From contig NZ_FOYL01000002.1 of assembly GCF_900115955.1 (NCBI RefSeq), positions 806,001 through 870,000 of the forward strand: a DNA stretch of 64,000 nt, in the 5' to 3' direction. The notes under the pieces are model-generated. The model saw only the letters and a list, made by a program, of their open reading frames with translations. It was not told the origin of the DNA and made no database searches. Source of the stretch: Lentzea waywayandensis (GTDB lineage: Bacteria > Actinomycetota > Actinomycetes > Mycobacteriales > Pseudonocardiaceae). The number at the start of each line of letters is the position of its first letter. The first letter of the stretch is position 1. Position numbers and translations under genes: made by a program. Of this stretch, positions 55,091 to 63,296 are shown in pieces.

Positions 55091-57333
55091 CCGACGGCGA
55101 CCCTCAGCACCCCGCCACGCTGCACGAACGACTCGGGCAGCCACGGCTGCTCGACCTTGCGGCCGCTCCACCGAACGTCCTGCACGTAGACGGCCGGGGC
55201 TCCAGGGGCCAGGACCGTGATGTTCTTCGCGGTGATCCGGGCCTTCGGGAACATCGGGCTCGACACGTGCAGTTCGGCGCTGCTCGGCGTGCGCGGGTAC
55301 AGGCCCAGAGCGGCGAAGACGTACCAGGCCGACATCGTGCCGAGGTCGTCGTTGCCGGGCAGGCCGGACGGGCCGGTGCGGTAGACCAGCCGGGCCATCG
55401 CGCGGACGGTCTCCTGGGTCTTGCGCGGCTGGCCGAGCTCGTTGTAGATCCACGGCGTGTGGATGCCCGGCTCGTTCGTCGGGTCGTACCGCAGCGCGTC
55501 GCCGCCGGTCGCCCACGAGCCGTCCGCGCGGTGGAAGAACGCGTCGAGCCTGGTCGCCGCTGCCTCGGGTCCGCCCATGGCCTCGGCCAGGCCCTGGACG
55601 TCGTGCGGCACCATCCACGTGTAGGTGGCGCTGCTGCCCTGCGCGAAGCCCTGGTCGGAGGCCGGGTTGAACGGCGTCACCCAGGTGCCGTCGGCCTTGC
55701 GGGCCTGCTGGTAGCCGGTGGCCGGGTTGAACGTGTTGCGCCACCAGCCCGCGCGCTTCCGCATCTCCTCGCTGCGACGGCCGAGCTTGCGTCCCAGGTC
55801 GGCGAGTGCCTGGTCGGCGACGGAGTCCTCGAGCGTCTCGGCGGCGCCACCCCAGCAGTGGCACGTGTCCTGCGGCGCGTAGCCGAGCCGCATGTACTCG
55901 GCGAGGTTCGGGCGCTGGCCCTCGCACTGGCCGGGGCAGCCCTTGTCGGACAGACCGTCCGGATGCGGAACCGTGGCCTGGCGCAGCAGTGAGTCGTAGG
56001 CCGCCCGCACGTCGAAGTTCCGCGCGCCCATGGCGTACATGCCCGCGATGGCCGGGGCGGACGGGTCGCCGGTCATGACGTGCGTCGGGCCGGTGATGTG
56101 CACCCAGCGGTCCCACACACCGCCGTTCTTCCGCGAGATGTCCAGCAACGACTGGGCGTAGCCGCTCGCCACGTCCGGTGCCAGCAACGCCAGCAGCTGG
56201 GTGTGGGCGCGGTACTGGTCCCAGCCGGAGAAGTTGCCGTACCTGGTCGCCTGACCGACGTCGCTGATCACGTTGGGCTGGAGGAAGGTGTGGTAGAGCG
56301 CGGTGTAGAAGATCGTGCGCTCGTCCGCGGTCCCGCCGTCGATCTCGACCGCGCGCAGCTGCTTCGCCCAGGCCTTCTTCGCTTCCGCCGCCACGTCGGC
56401 GACGGTCGCGCGCTTGGGGATCTCCGTCGCGAGGTTGCGTCGAGCAGCGTCCAGGCTGGTGTAGGAGATGCCGACGCGCATCCGCACGGAGCTGTCCGCA
56501 AAGGACACGTAACCGCCGGAACCCTTGCCCGCACGGTTGCTTCCGGTCAGGTAGCCCTCACCGCCGGACGCAGAGGTCGTGCCGGGCCGCAGTTCGCTGT
56601 TGACCCACGTGCCGTAGGCCGAGATCGGACGGTCGAACGACGCCGTGAAGTGCAGGCGGTAGTAGGTCTTCTGGTTGTTCGTGCCACCGTTCGCACGCCG
56701 GCCGCAGAACGCGCCGGTGAGCACCGATCCCGACACGGTGCTGGTCGCCGGGTCGATCGTGATGTCGGCGTCCTCGCTGCCGTTGAGCGAGTTCGAGGCG
56801 CGGAACAGCAGCGATCCGTTGACTGGGAAGGTGAACTCGCCGATGCCCGCGCGCGTCGACACGGACAGGTCCGCCGTGGCGCCGGACTTCAGGCCCACCC
56901 GGTAGCGGCCGGCCTCGGCCTTCTCGTCGGCGTGGGAGAAGTCGCTCGCGAAGATCTGGTCCTTGGTGTCCGCGGTCGGCGACGAGGTGATGTCACCGAC
57001 GTGCGGCATGATCGGGACGTCCCCCGCGGCGCCTGGATGACAGCCCGCGCCGTTGACGTGCGTGAGGCTGAAGCCGCGCACCCTCGTCGCGTCGTACGCG
57101 TATCCGTTGGCAGCGCCCGTGTTCGTCTGGTCGCCGCGGGTCGACGTCGGGCTCCACGAGATCATCCCGAACGGCCGCACGGCGCCTGGGTAGGTGTTGC
57201 CGCCGCCCGCCGAGCCGATCAACGGGTCGACGTACCGGGTGTCGTCTCTCACCGCCGCACTCGCGGGAGTCGCCAGCGCGGCGGTGAGGACAGTGACCAG
57301 GAAGACCGGGAGCGCTCTCACGTCCCGGGACAC
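55087..57333 (-). CDS. Secreted GH92 alpha-mannosidase
   Basis: 748 residues with a signal peptide cleaved after about residue 27 (ATPASA). Calcium-dependent GH92 exo-alpha-mannosidases release mannose from N-glycan or fungal mannan; the seat is extracellular. N-terminal beta domain from VDPLIGSAGGGNTYPGAVRPFGM; catalytic (alpha/alpha)6 barrel with WDQYRAHTQLLALLAPD, CHCWGGAAETLEDSVAD, and GNDDLGTMSAWYVFAALGLYP, which hold the acidic catalytic and calcium residues. The stop codon TAG is inside the MITE-like repeat, so the last residues after LRVAVG seem to be lost compared with the family. Confidence 0.95.
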   Translation of the reverse strand: MSRDVRALPVFLVTVLTAALATPASAAVRDDTRYVDPLIGSAGGGNTYPGAVRPFGMISWSPTSTRGDQTNTGAANGYAYDATRVRGFSLTHVNGAGCHPGAAGDVPIMPHVGDITSSPTADTKDQIFASDFSHADEKAEAGRYRVGLKSGATADLSVSTRAGIGEFTFPVNGSLLFRASNSLNGSEDADITIDPATSTVSGSVLTGAFCGRRANGGTNNQKTYYRLHFTASFDRPISAYGTWVNSELRPGTTSASGGEGYLTGSNRAGKGSGGYVSFADSSVRMRVGISYTSLDAARRNLATEIPKRATVADVAAEAKKAWAKQLRAVEIDGGTADERTIFYTALYHTFLQPNVISDVGQATRYGNFSGWDQYRAHTQLLALLAPDVASGYAQSLLDISRKNGGVWDRWVHITGPTHVMTGDPSAPAIAGMYAMGARNFDVRAAYDSLLRQATVPHPDGLSDKGCPGQCEGQRPNLAEYMRLGYAPQDTCHCWGGAAETLEDSVADQALADLGRKLGRRSEEMRKRAGWWRNTFNPATGYQQARKADGTWVTPFNPASDQGFAQGSSATYTWMVPHDVQGLAEAMGGPEAAATRLDAFFHRADGSWATGGDALRYDPTNEPGIHTPWIYNELGQPRKTQETVRAMARLVYRTGPSGLPGNDDLGTMSAWYVFAALGLYPRTPSSAELHVSSPMFPKARITAKNITVLAPGAPAVYVQDVRWSGRKVEQPWLPESFVQRGGVLRVAVG

Positions 57334-57343
57334 TAACCGGTTC

Positions 57344-57952
57344 TCAGTAAACGCAGGGTGGCCGGTAGCCGTCGATCTTCAGGCTCTGGAACTCGAGGTC
57401 GTTCTTCGTGTTGCCGACGAACACCAGGCCACGGGCGTCGTCGAGGGCCTCGGCGAGCGGGTAGGACGGCTTGCCGAGCGCGGGCAGATATGTCCAGTTC
57501 TTTGTCTTGAAGCTGAAGAACCGCTTCACCAGCCTGCCGCCGGTGGAGGGAATCTTCGTGACCCACTTGTCGCCGCCGCTCCAGAACTCCGCCGGTCGCA
57601 ACTGGACGTAGAGGTCGTTGGTGGCGCGGTAGGTCATCCAGAAACCGGCCGAGCCGGACAGGTCGGCCTGGGCCTCGAACTTGTTGCCCAGCCACACGAC
57701 CATCACAGCCCAGTCGTCCGCCAGGAACTTGATCTTCGCCGTGTGGTCGTGCCGTCCCTTGGGGACGAGGATGCTGCCGGTCGCGGGCTCCGTGGCACCT
57801 TCACCACTGGCGATCCACTGCTGCAACCGGTCGATGGACGGGGTGGCGCACTCGCGGCCGTGCGAGGCGTTCGCGACCGCTGTCGAGCCGAGGGTGAACA
57901 GCAGCGCGTACGCGATCACCGCGACGCGGCCGAACGTCGATTTCAGGCGCAT
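57344..57952 (-). CDS. Secreted protein, possible carbohydrate-binding fold
   Basis: 202 residues with an N-terminal signal segment ending near ANAS (about 30). Two cysteines (ECATP and PPCVY) bracket the mature protein and may be bonded. A beta-rich body ends in NDLEFQSLKIDGYRPPC, which resembles the last strand of jelly-roll sugar-binding modules. It is next to GH92 on the same strand (10 bases), and a DasR-like site lies 22 bases upstream of its start. Sugar binding is inference. Confidence 0.6.
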   Translation of the reverse strand: MRLKSTFGRVAVIAYALLFTLGSTAVANASHGRECATPSIDRLQQWIASGEGATEPATGSILVPKGRHDHTAKIKFLADDWAVMVVWLGNKFEAQADLSGSAGFWMTYRATNDLYVQLRPAEFWSGGDKWVTKIPSTGGRLVKRFFSFKTKNWTYLPALGKPSYPLAEALDDARGLVFVGNTKNDLEFQSLKIDGYRPPCVY

Positions 57953-57973
57953 CTCGCGGACCGTAGCGGAAAT

Positions 57974-57985
57974 TGGTATAAACCA
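57974..57985 (-). promoter_or_regulatory. DasR-type (dre-like) operator
   Basis: TGGTATAAACCA has perfect TGGT/ACCA arms and agrees with the core TGGTCTAGACCA of DasR responsive elements at 9 or 10 of 12 positions. It is 22 bases upstream of the secreted protein start, within extra flanking symmetry (GGAAA left, TTTCC right). DasR is the GntR repressor of N-acetylglucosamine and chitin use in actinomycetes. Confidence 0.45.
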
Positions 57986-58060
57986 TTTCCGTTCACCGTT
58001 GACACGGTCTCACTTGGCTACCTGGACAGCGGATTGTGAGGGCCACCCACGACGGTCACA

Positions 58061-59527
58061 GTGAGCCTCGTGCAGCCCGCCAGATGCATCGCATTCATAG
58101 CTGTCATAACGGTCTTCTCCCTCCAGCCGACCACCCCGGCCGTCGCGTCGGCCGACTGCTCCCCCAGCATCGACGAGCGGTCGTTCGCCTCCGCCGCCCA
58201 GCTGCGCGCTCTCAACGCCACCGTCGCCGGGTTCGGCGTGCGCGCCACCGGCAGTCCTGCCCACAACCGCCTGATCTCCTGGCTCGAACACCGCGTGGAC
58301 CGGCTGCCGCGCGTGTCCGTGCGGTCCGAGCCCTTCGCGATCCAGCGCTGGAAGCCCGGTCCCGGTCTCCTGCTCTCGGGCGGCGTCGTGCCGGTCGCCG
58401 GTGCGATCCCCTACTCCGAACCCGGCCTGCGTTCCGGCGAACTGGTCCGCCTGCCCGCCGGCACCCCGATCACCGCCGCGAACGCCCGCGGCAAGGTCGT
58501 CCTGCGCGACTTCCCCGCCCTCGACCGCGGCTACCTCGCCGAACCCCTGCTGGACAAGGACATGGTCGACGCGGGCAAGGCGGACGCCGCCGGGGTCGCC
58601 GTCGCCTTCCCGTTCCCGCACGAGCAGGTGAAGGGCTACTGGGACCCGCACCTCGGCACCCACTACCGCGTGCCGGGCGTGTTCGTCGGCTCCGATGCAG
58701 TTGCGAAACTGGTCCCCGGCACGAGGACGACGATCGGCGTCCTGGCCGGACGAGCACCGGCCGTCACGCGCTCGCTGGTCGCCACGCTGCCCGGTCTGAG
58801 CAGCGAGCGGATCGTCCTCGACACCAACACCGACGGCGTCGGATGGGTGCAGGAGAACGGCACCGTCGCGCTGCTGGCGCTGGCCGAGCACTTCGCCCGC
58901 CTGCCGTTGCGCTGCCGGCCGCGCACGATCGAGTTCGTCTTCGCGACCGGGCACCTGCACCGTCCGGCGGAGGGCAGCGAGTTCCGGGCCCGCGCGCTCG
59001 ACGCCGAGTACGACTCTGGTTCCGTCGCGTTCGCGTTCGTGCTGGAACACCTGGGCACGCGGGAGTTCCTGCCTCGCGACGGTTCTCTTCAGCCGACGGG
59101 ACTGGCTGAGCTCTCCGGCTGGTTCGCGGGCAGTCCGGTGCTGGCCCAGAGCGCGCTGACAGCACTGGCAGGGCGCGCGGTCGATCGCACGTTCGTCCTG
59201 CCCGGCAGCGATCTACCGGTGCCGGGCCGAGTGCCGGCCCAATGCTCGTTCGGCGGCATCGGCACGCACTTCCACTCGCACCTGATCCCGACGATGGCGA
59301 TGATCTCCGGGCCGTGGACGCTCTGGGCACCGTCGTTCGGCTCCGAGGCCGTGGATCACGAACGGATGCGGCGCCAGGTGCTGGCCGCGGGCGACGCGAT
59401 CACCGCGCTGGCCCCGGTGCCCAGGGACCAGATCGCCGGGCCGTACCTGGAGCAACGGCAGGCGCGGGCGGCCGGTGCGCCGACCTGCTCGCACGACCTG
59501 CCACCCGAGTGGGCGCCTAGATCCTGA
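58061..59527 (+). CDS. Secreted M28 peptidase-like protein, catalytically degenerate
   Basis: 488 residues from GTG 58061; signal peptide to about 30 (PAVASA). The layout is that of M28 aminopeptidases with an inserted PA-like domain (about 120-240). Where active enzymes have H-x-D, D-N-x-S-G and E-E zinc ligands, this protein has NTDG, ENGTVALLALA and GHLHRPAEGSEF, so most metal ligands are missing. C-terminal FGGIGTHFHSHLIPTMAMI keeps a His-rich patch. It may be a binding protein or use a different site. TTGACA 5 bases after 57998 is a possible -35. Confidence 0.65.
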   Translation: MSLVQPARCIAFIAVITVFSLQPTTPAVASADCSPSIDERSFASAAQLRALNATVAGFGVRATGSPAHNRLISWLEHRVDRLPRVSVRSEPFAIQRWKPGPGLLLSGGVVPVAGAIPYSEPGLRSGELVRLPAGTPITAANARGKVVLRDFPALDRGYLAEPLLDKDMVDAGKADAAGVAVAFPFPHEQVKGYWDPHLGTHYRVPGVFVGSDAVAKLVPGTRTTIGVLAGRAPAVTRSLVATLPGLSSERIVLDTNTDGVGWVQENGTVALLALAEHFARLPLRCRPRTIEFVFATGHLHRPAEGSEFRARALDAEYDSGSVAFAFVLEHLGTREFLPRDGSLQPTGLAELSGWFAGSPVLAQSALTALAGRAVDRTFVLPGSDLPVPGRVPAQCSFGGIGTHFHSHLIPTMAMISGPWTLWAPSFGSEAVDHERMRRQVLAAGDAITALAPVPRDQIAGPYLEQRQARAAGAPTCSHDLPPEWAPRS

Positions 59528-60278
59528 GGAACGCCTGGACGGCGAGGTGGTCGGACGGGAACTGGCCATCTCGCTGGAAGGTGTTGATCGCGGCGGCCTC
59601 GACGGTGGCGCCACGGGTGAGGATCCAGTCGATGCGCGGGCCGTTGGGGACGAGCGGGCCGTAGCCGTGGAACGTCCCGTACGCCGGCGTGGTCTGCGGC
59701 CCGGCGAGCCACGTGTCGGCCAGCCCCGCCGTGAGGGTGGCGTAGGCCGGTGAGCCGGGAACGTCGTTGAAGTCACCGGTGAGCACGACCGGCAGGGTCT
59801 GAGCCTGGAGGCGGTCGCGCACGAACTCGGCGCTGCGCAGGCGGGAGTTCGCCGACTCGTGGTCGAAGTGGGTGTTGACGGCCACGAACTGCCTGCCCGT
59901 CAGGCGATCCGCGAACCGGACCCACGTGACCATGCGGATCACGTTGTTGCCCCACGACCGGGAGCCCACGACGTTCGGGGTGGCGGACAGCCAGTGGTGG
60001 TCGAACTCGAGGGGTTCCAGCCGGAGCGTGTCGAAGAAGATCGCCATGAACTCGTCGTGGCTGCCGCCCGCGCGGCCCAGGCCGATCCAGTCGTAGTGGG
60101 CCGGCAGGTCGTGGGCGATGTCGAGCAGTTGCCCGTAGAGGCCTTCCTGCGTGCCGAGCACGGCCGGTAGTTCGGTGAGCAGCAACTGGGCCATGACCGG
60201 GCGTCTGGCCGCCCACGAGTTCGGCTCGGCGGTCGAGGCGTACCGCAGGTTGAACGACATGACGCTCAAGGTCGACAT
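59517..60278 (-). CDS. Endonuclease/exonuclease/phosphatase-fold hydrolase
   Basis: 253 residues from ATG 60278. EEP signatures are intact: MSFNLRY, LGTQEG, AVNTHFDH, TGDFNDVPGS, RIDWIL and PSDHLAV. This superfamily cleaves phosphodiesters in DNA, RNA, or inositol and sphingolipid substrates. There is no signal peptide, so it acts in the cytoplasm. Substrate is not visible from sequence. It overlaps the convergent M28-like gene by 11 bases. Confidence 0.9.
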   Translation of the reverse strand: MSTLSVMSFNLRYASTAEPNSWAARRPVMAQLLLTELPAVLGTQEGLYGQLLDIAHDLPAHYDWIGLGRAGGSHDEFMAIFFDTLRLEPLEFDHHWLSATPNVVGSRSWGNNVIRMVTWVRFADRLTGRQFVAVNTHFDHESANSRLRSAEFVRDRLQAQTLPVVLTGDFNDVPGSPAYATLTAGLADTWLAGPQTTPAYGTFHGYGPLVPNGPRIDWILTRGATVEAAAINTFQRDGQFPSDHLAVQAFLRI

Positions 60279-60327
60279 CTCACCGAGCATGGCACAGGCC
60301 CGACCTGCTCGAGGTCGGGCCTGCGTT

Positions 60328-62316
60328 CTAGCTGGCCGGCGCGTAGCCGGTCGGAGTGCTGGTGAAGCTGCCGCGGCCTTGCGTCCGGCTGCGCAACCTC
60401 GTCACGTAGCCGAACATCTCCGCCAACGGCACGCTCGCCGTCACCACCGTCGTACCGGTCCTGGCCACCGAACCGAGGATCCTGCCCCGGCGCGACGCCA
60501 GATCACCGAGCACGCCACCGAGGTACTCCTCCGGCACGGTCACCGTGACCTCGGCGATCGGTTCGAGCAACGTCATGGCGCCGGCCTTCAGCGCCTCACG
60601 CAGCCCGAGCCGTCCCGCCGTGCGGAACGCCATCTCCGAGGAGTCCTTGACGTGCGTGGACCCGTCGGTGAGCGTCACCCGCACGCCGGTCACCGGGTGG
60701 CCGAGCGGCCCCTCGGCGAGCGCGTCCCGGCAGCCCTGTTCGACCGCGCGGACGAACTCCTGCGGCACGCGTCCGCCGGTGACGGCCGAGCGGAACTCGA
60801 AACCGGTCTCCAGCGGTTCGGTGTCGATCACGACGTGCGCGAACTGGCCCTGCCCTCCGTCCTGCTTGACGTGCCGGTAGACGAATCCCGTCACACCTGA
60901 GGCGACGGTCTCGCGGTACGAGACGCGCGGGCGTCCCATGGTGATCTCGATGCGGTGCGACGTGCGCGCCTTCTCCACCGAGACCTCCAGGTGCAGCTCG
61001 CCCTGGCCGGACAGCACCGTCTGGCCGGTCTCCGGGTCCGTCCCGAACCGCAGGGACGGGTCCTCGTCGACCAGGTGCGCCAGCGCCTCGGTGAGCTTGG
61101 CGTTGTCCGCGCTGGTCCGCGCTTCCACCGCCACCGACACGACCGGATCGGCCGACACCGCGGGTTCGAGCAGCAGCGGAGCCGTTGGCGCGCAAAGGGT
61201 CGTTCCCGTGCGTGCCGACTTCAGCCCCACCAGCGCCACGATGTCACCCGCGACGGCCTGGTCGACCGGCGTGTGCCGATCGGCCTGGACGCGCAGGATC
61301 CGCCCGATGCGCTCGTTGCGGCCGCCCACCTGGACCGTCTCTCCCTTGTGGAGGGTGCCCGAGTAGACGCGCACGTACGCCAGCCGTCCGGTGGCGGTGG
61401 CGTTCACCTTGAACACCAACGCCGCGAACGGCGCGTCCGGGTCCGGCTGCCGTTCCTGGCCGTCGACGCCACGCACCGGCGGAACGTCCACAGGGGACGG
61501 CAGGTACGCGATCACCGCGTCCAGCAACGGTTCGATGCCGCGGTTGCGGTACGCCGAGCCGCACAGCACGACGGTGGCCTGACCTCGCTGGGTCAGTTCC
61601 CGCAGAGCGTTCCTCAACGTCTGCTCGGACAGGCCTTGTGCGAAGAACTCCTCCAATGCCTCGGGATGCAGTTCCGCCACCGTCTCCTCCAGGAGGCGAC
61701 GGCGCCGTTGTGCCTCTGCCAGCAGCGTGTCCGGCACGGGCCCCTCGGTCATGCCGTCGTCCCAGGTCAGCGCACGCATGCGCACCAGGTCGACAACACC
61801 GCGGAACCCGTCCTCCACGCCGATCGGCAGCTGCACGACGAGCGGCACGGTGTGCAGCCGCGTGCGGATGGACTCGACGACGGCGTCGAGATCCGCGCCC
61901 GCCCGGTCGAGCTTGTTGACGAACGCGATCCGCGGCACGCCGTAGCGATCCGCCTGCCGCCACACCGATTCGCTCTGCGGCTCGACACCCGCGACGCCGT
62001 CGAACACCGCGACGGCCCCGTCCAGCACGCGCAGGGACCGTTCGACCTCGTCGGCGAAGTCGACGTGCCCTGGCGTGTCGATGAGGTTGACGCGATGCCC
62101 GTCCCACGTGCAGGTCACGGCCGCGGCGAAGATGGTGATGCCGCGATCGCGTTCCTGCGGGTCGAAGTCGGTGACGGTGGTGCCGTCGTGGACCTCGCCG
62201 CGCTTGTAGGTGCTGCCGGTGGCGAACAGGACGCGTTCGGTGAGCGTGGTCTTGCCCGCGTCGACGTGGGCGAGGATGCCGAGGTTGCGGACAGCGTTCA
62301 ACGTGATCGTGCGCAT
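60328..62316 (-). CDS. EF-G-family translational GTPase paralogue
   Basis: 662 residues, shorter than housekeeping EF-G (about 700). G1 [10 protein letters not shown]2 DRGITI, G3 DTPGH, G4 NKLD are intact; domains II-V follow, ending in [18 protein letters not shown] as in EF-G. It lacks features specific to Tet(M)/Otr(A) proteins. Such actinobacterial second EF-Gs occur beside true fusA and may serve translocation or recycling under stress or antibiotics. An upstream ORF and two hairpins suggest attenuation control. The downstream gene starts 50 bases away on the same strand. Confidence 0.9.
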   Translation of the reverse strand: MRTITLNAVRNLGILAHVDAGKTTLTERVLFATGSTYKRGEVHDGTTVTDFDPQERDRGITIFAAAVTCTWDGHRVNLIDTPGHVDFADEVERSLRVLDGAVAVFDGVAGVEPQSESVWRQADRYGVPRIAFVNKLDRAGADLDAVVESIRTRLHTVPLVVQLPIGVEDGFRGVVDLVRMRALTWDDGMTEGPVPDTLLAEAQRRRRLLEETVAELHPEALEEFFAQGLSEQTLRNALRELTQRGQATVVLCGSAYRNRGIEPLLDAVIAYLPSPVDVPPVRGVDGQERQPDPDAPFAALVFKVNATATGRLAYVRVYSGTLHKGETVQVGGRNERIGRILRVQADRHTPVDQAVAGDIVALVGLKSARTGTTLCAPTAPLLLEPAVSADPVVSVAVEARTSADNAKLTEALAHLVDEDPSLRFGTDPETGQTVLSGQGELHLEVSVEKARTSHRIEITMGRPRVSYRETVASGVTGFVYRHVKQDGGQGQFAHVVIDTEPLETGFEFRSAVTGGRVPQEFVRAVEQGCRDALAEGPLGHPVTGVRVTLTDGSTHVKDSSEMAFRTAGRLGLREALKAGAMTLLEPIAEVTVTVPEEYLGGVLGDLASRRGRILGSVARTGTTVVTASVPLAEMFGYVTRLRSRTQGRGSFTSTPTGYAPAS

Positions 62317-62347
62317 GGCTGTATGCCTTTGGTGTCAAGGACTTACG

Positions 62348-62390
62348 GGGTCAGCGCGATGACCCGACGAACACCTGGAACGGGTTCGTC
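62348..62390 (-). promoter_or_regulatory. Leader hairpins ahead of the EF-G paralogue
   Basis: Two abutting stems lie between the upstream ORF and the GTPase start. The first pairs 62366-62372 (GACGAAC) with 62384-62390 (GTTCGTC), overlapping the upstream ORF stop codon. The second pairs 62348-62353 (GGGTCA) with 62360-62365 (TGACCC). The arrangement fits translation-coupled attenuation. Confidence 0.5.
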
Positions 62391-62484
62391 AGACACTCCG
62401 GTACCCGGCGCGCAGCGGGCAGCCGGGGTGCGGAGACACGAGGATCACGTCGAAACGGGACGGGAGCACGGCGGTAATGCGCAT
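62389..62484 (-). CDS. 31-residue leader peptide (upstream ORF)
   Basis: ATG at 62484 follows AGGGGA with 8-base spacing; reading MRITAVLPSRFDVILVSPHP and on to GYRSV, TGA at 62389-62391. It ends 72 bases before the EF-G paralogue start, and its stop is inside a hairpin. Leader peptides before tet(M)-type translational GTPases are known to control expression by attenuation; the same is inferred here. Confidence 0.5.
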   Translation of the reverse strand: MRITAVLPSRFDVILVSPHPGCPLRAGYRSV

Positions 62485-62577
62485 GGCCGGTCCCCTCTCG
62501 TCGTTCACTCGGTGATGATGATCGTGGAGTGTAGACAGAGCAGCACTCTCACGACACCGGTTTACTCACATCAACAT

Positions 62578-62606
62578 CCGCTCAGAGCGGATTGTTCCCC
62601 GGAACA
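62578..62606. promoter_or_regulatory. Two adjacent perfect dyads
   Basis: CCGCTCAGAGCGG (62578-62590) is followed by TGTTCCCCGGAACA (62593-62606), both perfect inverted repeats, in the divergent region between the EF-G leader and the SGNH gene. TGTTC/GAACA resembles a LexA SOS box (GAACATATGTTC type) in inverted order, so no regulator is assigned. Confidence 0.4.
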
Positions 62607-62634
62607 CCGCCGCAACGCCTGTCGTTCACCAACC

Positions 62635-63225
62635 ATGCGCCTCTGTTTGCTCGGCGACTCGATCGCCGCAGGAGTGGGCAGCACGCGCCGGGAGGACACG
62701 CTCGGCCCGTTGCTCGCCGAACGCCTTCGGGCGAAGGGACATCAGGTCGATCTCAGCGTGCGGGCCTTCGCGGGCGCCCGCTCGGCCGACCTGCGCGCCC
62801 AGGTTCGAGCGGCGGGCAAGGTCGACGTCGCCGTGGTGGTGATCGGCGCGAACGACCTGACCAGGTTCGTCCCGGCGCACGTCGGCGCGCAGCAGCTGCA
62901 CGACGCCGTCGCGGACCTGCGGCGGGCGGGCGCCGCGGTCGTCGTCAGCACCGCACCCGACCTGAGCGTCGTCGCGCACGTGCCGCCGGCACTGCGCGAC
63001 GTCGTGTCGGCCGTGAGCCGCGACTACGCCCAGGTGCAGCAGCAGGCCGTCATCCGGGCAGGAGGCGTGGTCGCCCACGTCGAACGCGCGGTGACGCCGC
63101 AGTTCGCCGCCGATCCCTCGCTCTTCGCGGCGGATCGCTTCCACCCCTCGGCCGCCGGTTACCGCGCGATCGCCGCCGCCCTGGCGCCCGCGGTCGAGGC
63201 GGTCGCCGCGGAGCTGCACGCCTGA
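62635..63225 (+). CDS. SGNH/GDSL hydrolase
   Basis: 196 residues from ATG 62635. Block I GDSIAAG with the catalytic Ser, block [10 protein letters not shown], and block [11 protein letters not shown] with catalytic Asp and His. The fold covers esterases, lipases and acyl hydrolases; there is no signal peptide, so cytoplasmic action is likely. It is divergent from the EF-G paralogue across 318 bases with operator-like dyads. Substrate unknown. Confidence 0.92.
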   Translation: MRLCLLGDSIAAGVGSTRREDTLGPLLAERLRAKGHQVDLSVRAFAGARSADLRAQVRAAGKVDVAVVVIGANDLTRFVPAHVGAQQLHDAVADLRRAGAAVVVSTAPDLSVVAHVPPALRDVVSAVSRDYAQVQQQAVIRAGGVVAHVERAVTPQFAADPSLFAADRFHPSAAGYRAIAAALAPAVEAVAAELHA

Positions 63226-63267
63226 GCGATTGCGATCAAGGCCCGTGCGTCGTACTGTCCGCACTAA

Positions 63268-63282
63268 GTTCAAGCATTGAAC
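63268..63282 (+). promoter_or_regulatory. ROK/XylR-type operator before xylA
   Basis: GTTCAA-GCA-TTGAAC is a perfect 15-bp dyad 15 bases upstream of the xylA start, the usual place and shape of ROK-family XylR operators. It suggests xylose-inducible repression. Confidence 0.6.
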
Positions 63283-63296
63283 GAATGAGGTGGATG

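Noticed and set aside
60328..62316. Tetracycline-resistance ribosomal protection protein
   Set aside because: Sequence follows EF-G ([29 protein letters not shown] and an EF-G domain V end) rather than Tet(M)/Otr(A).
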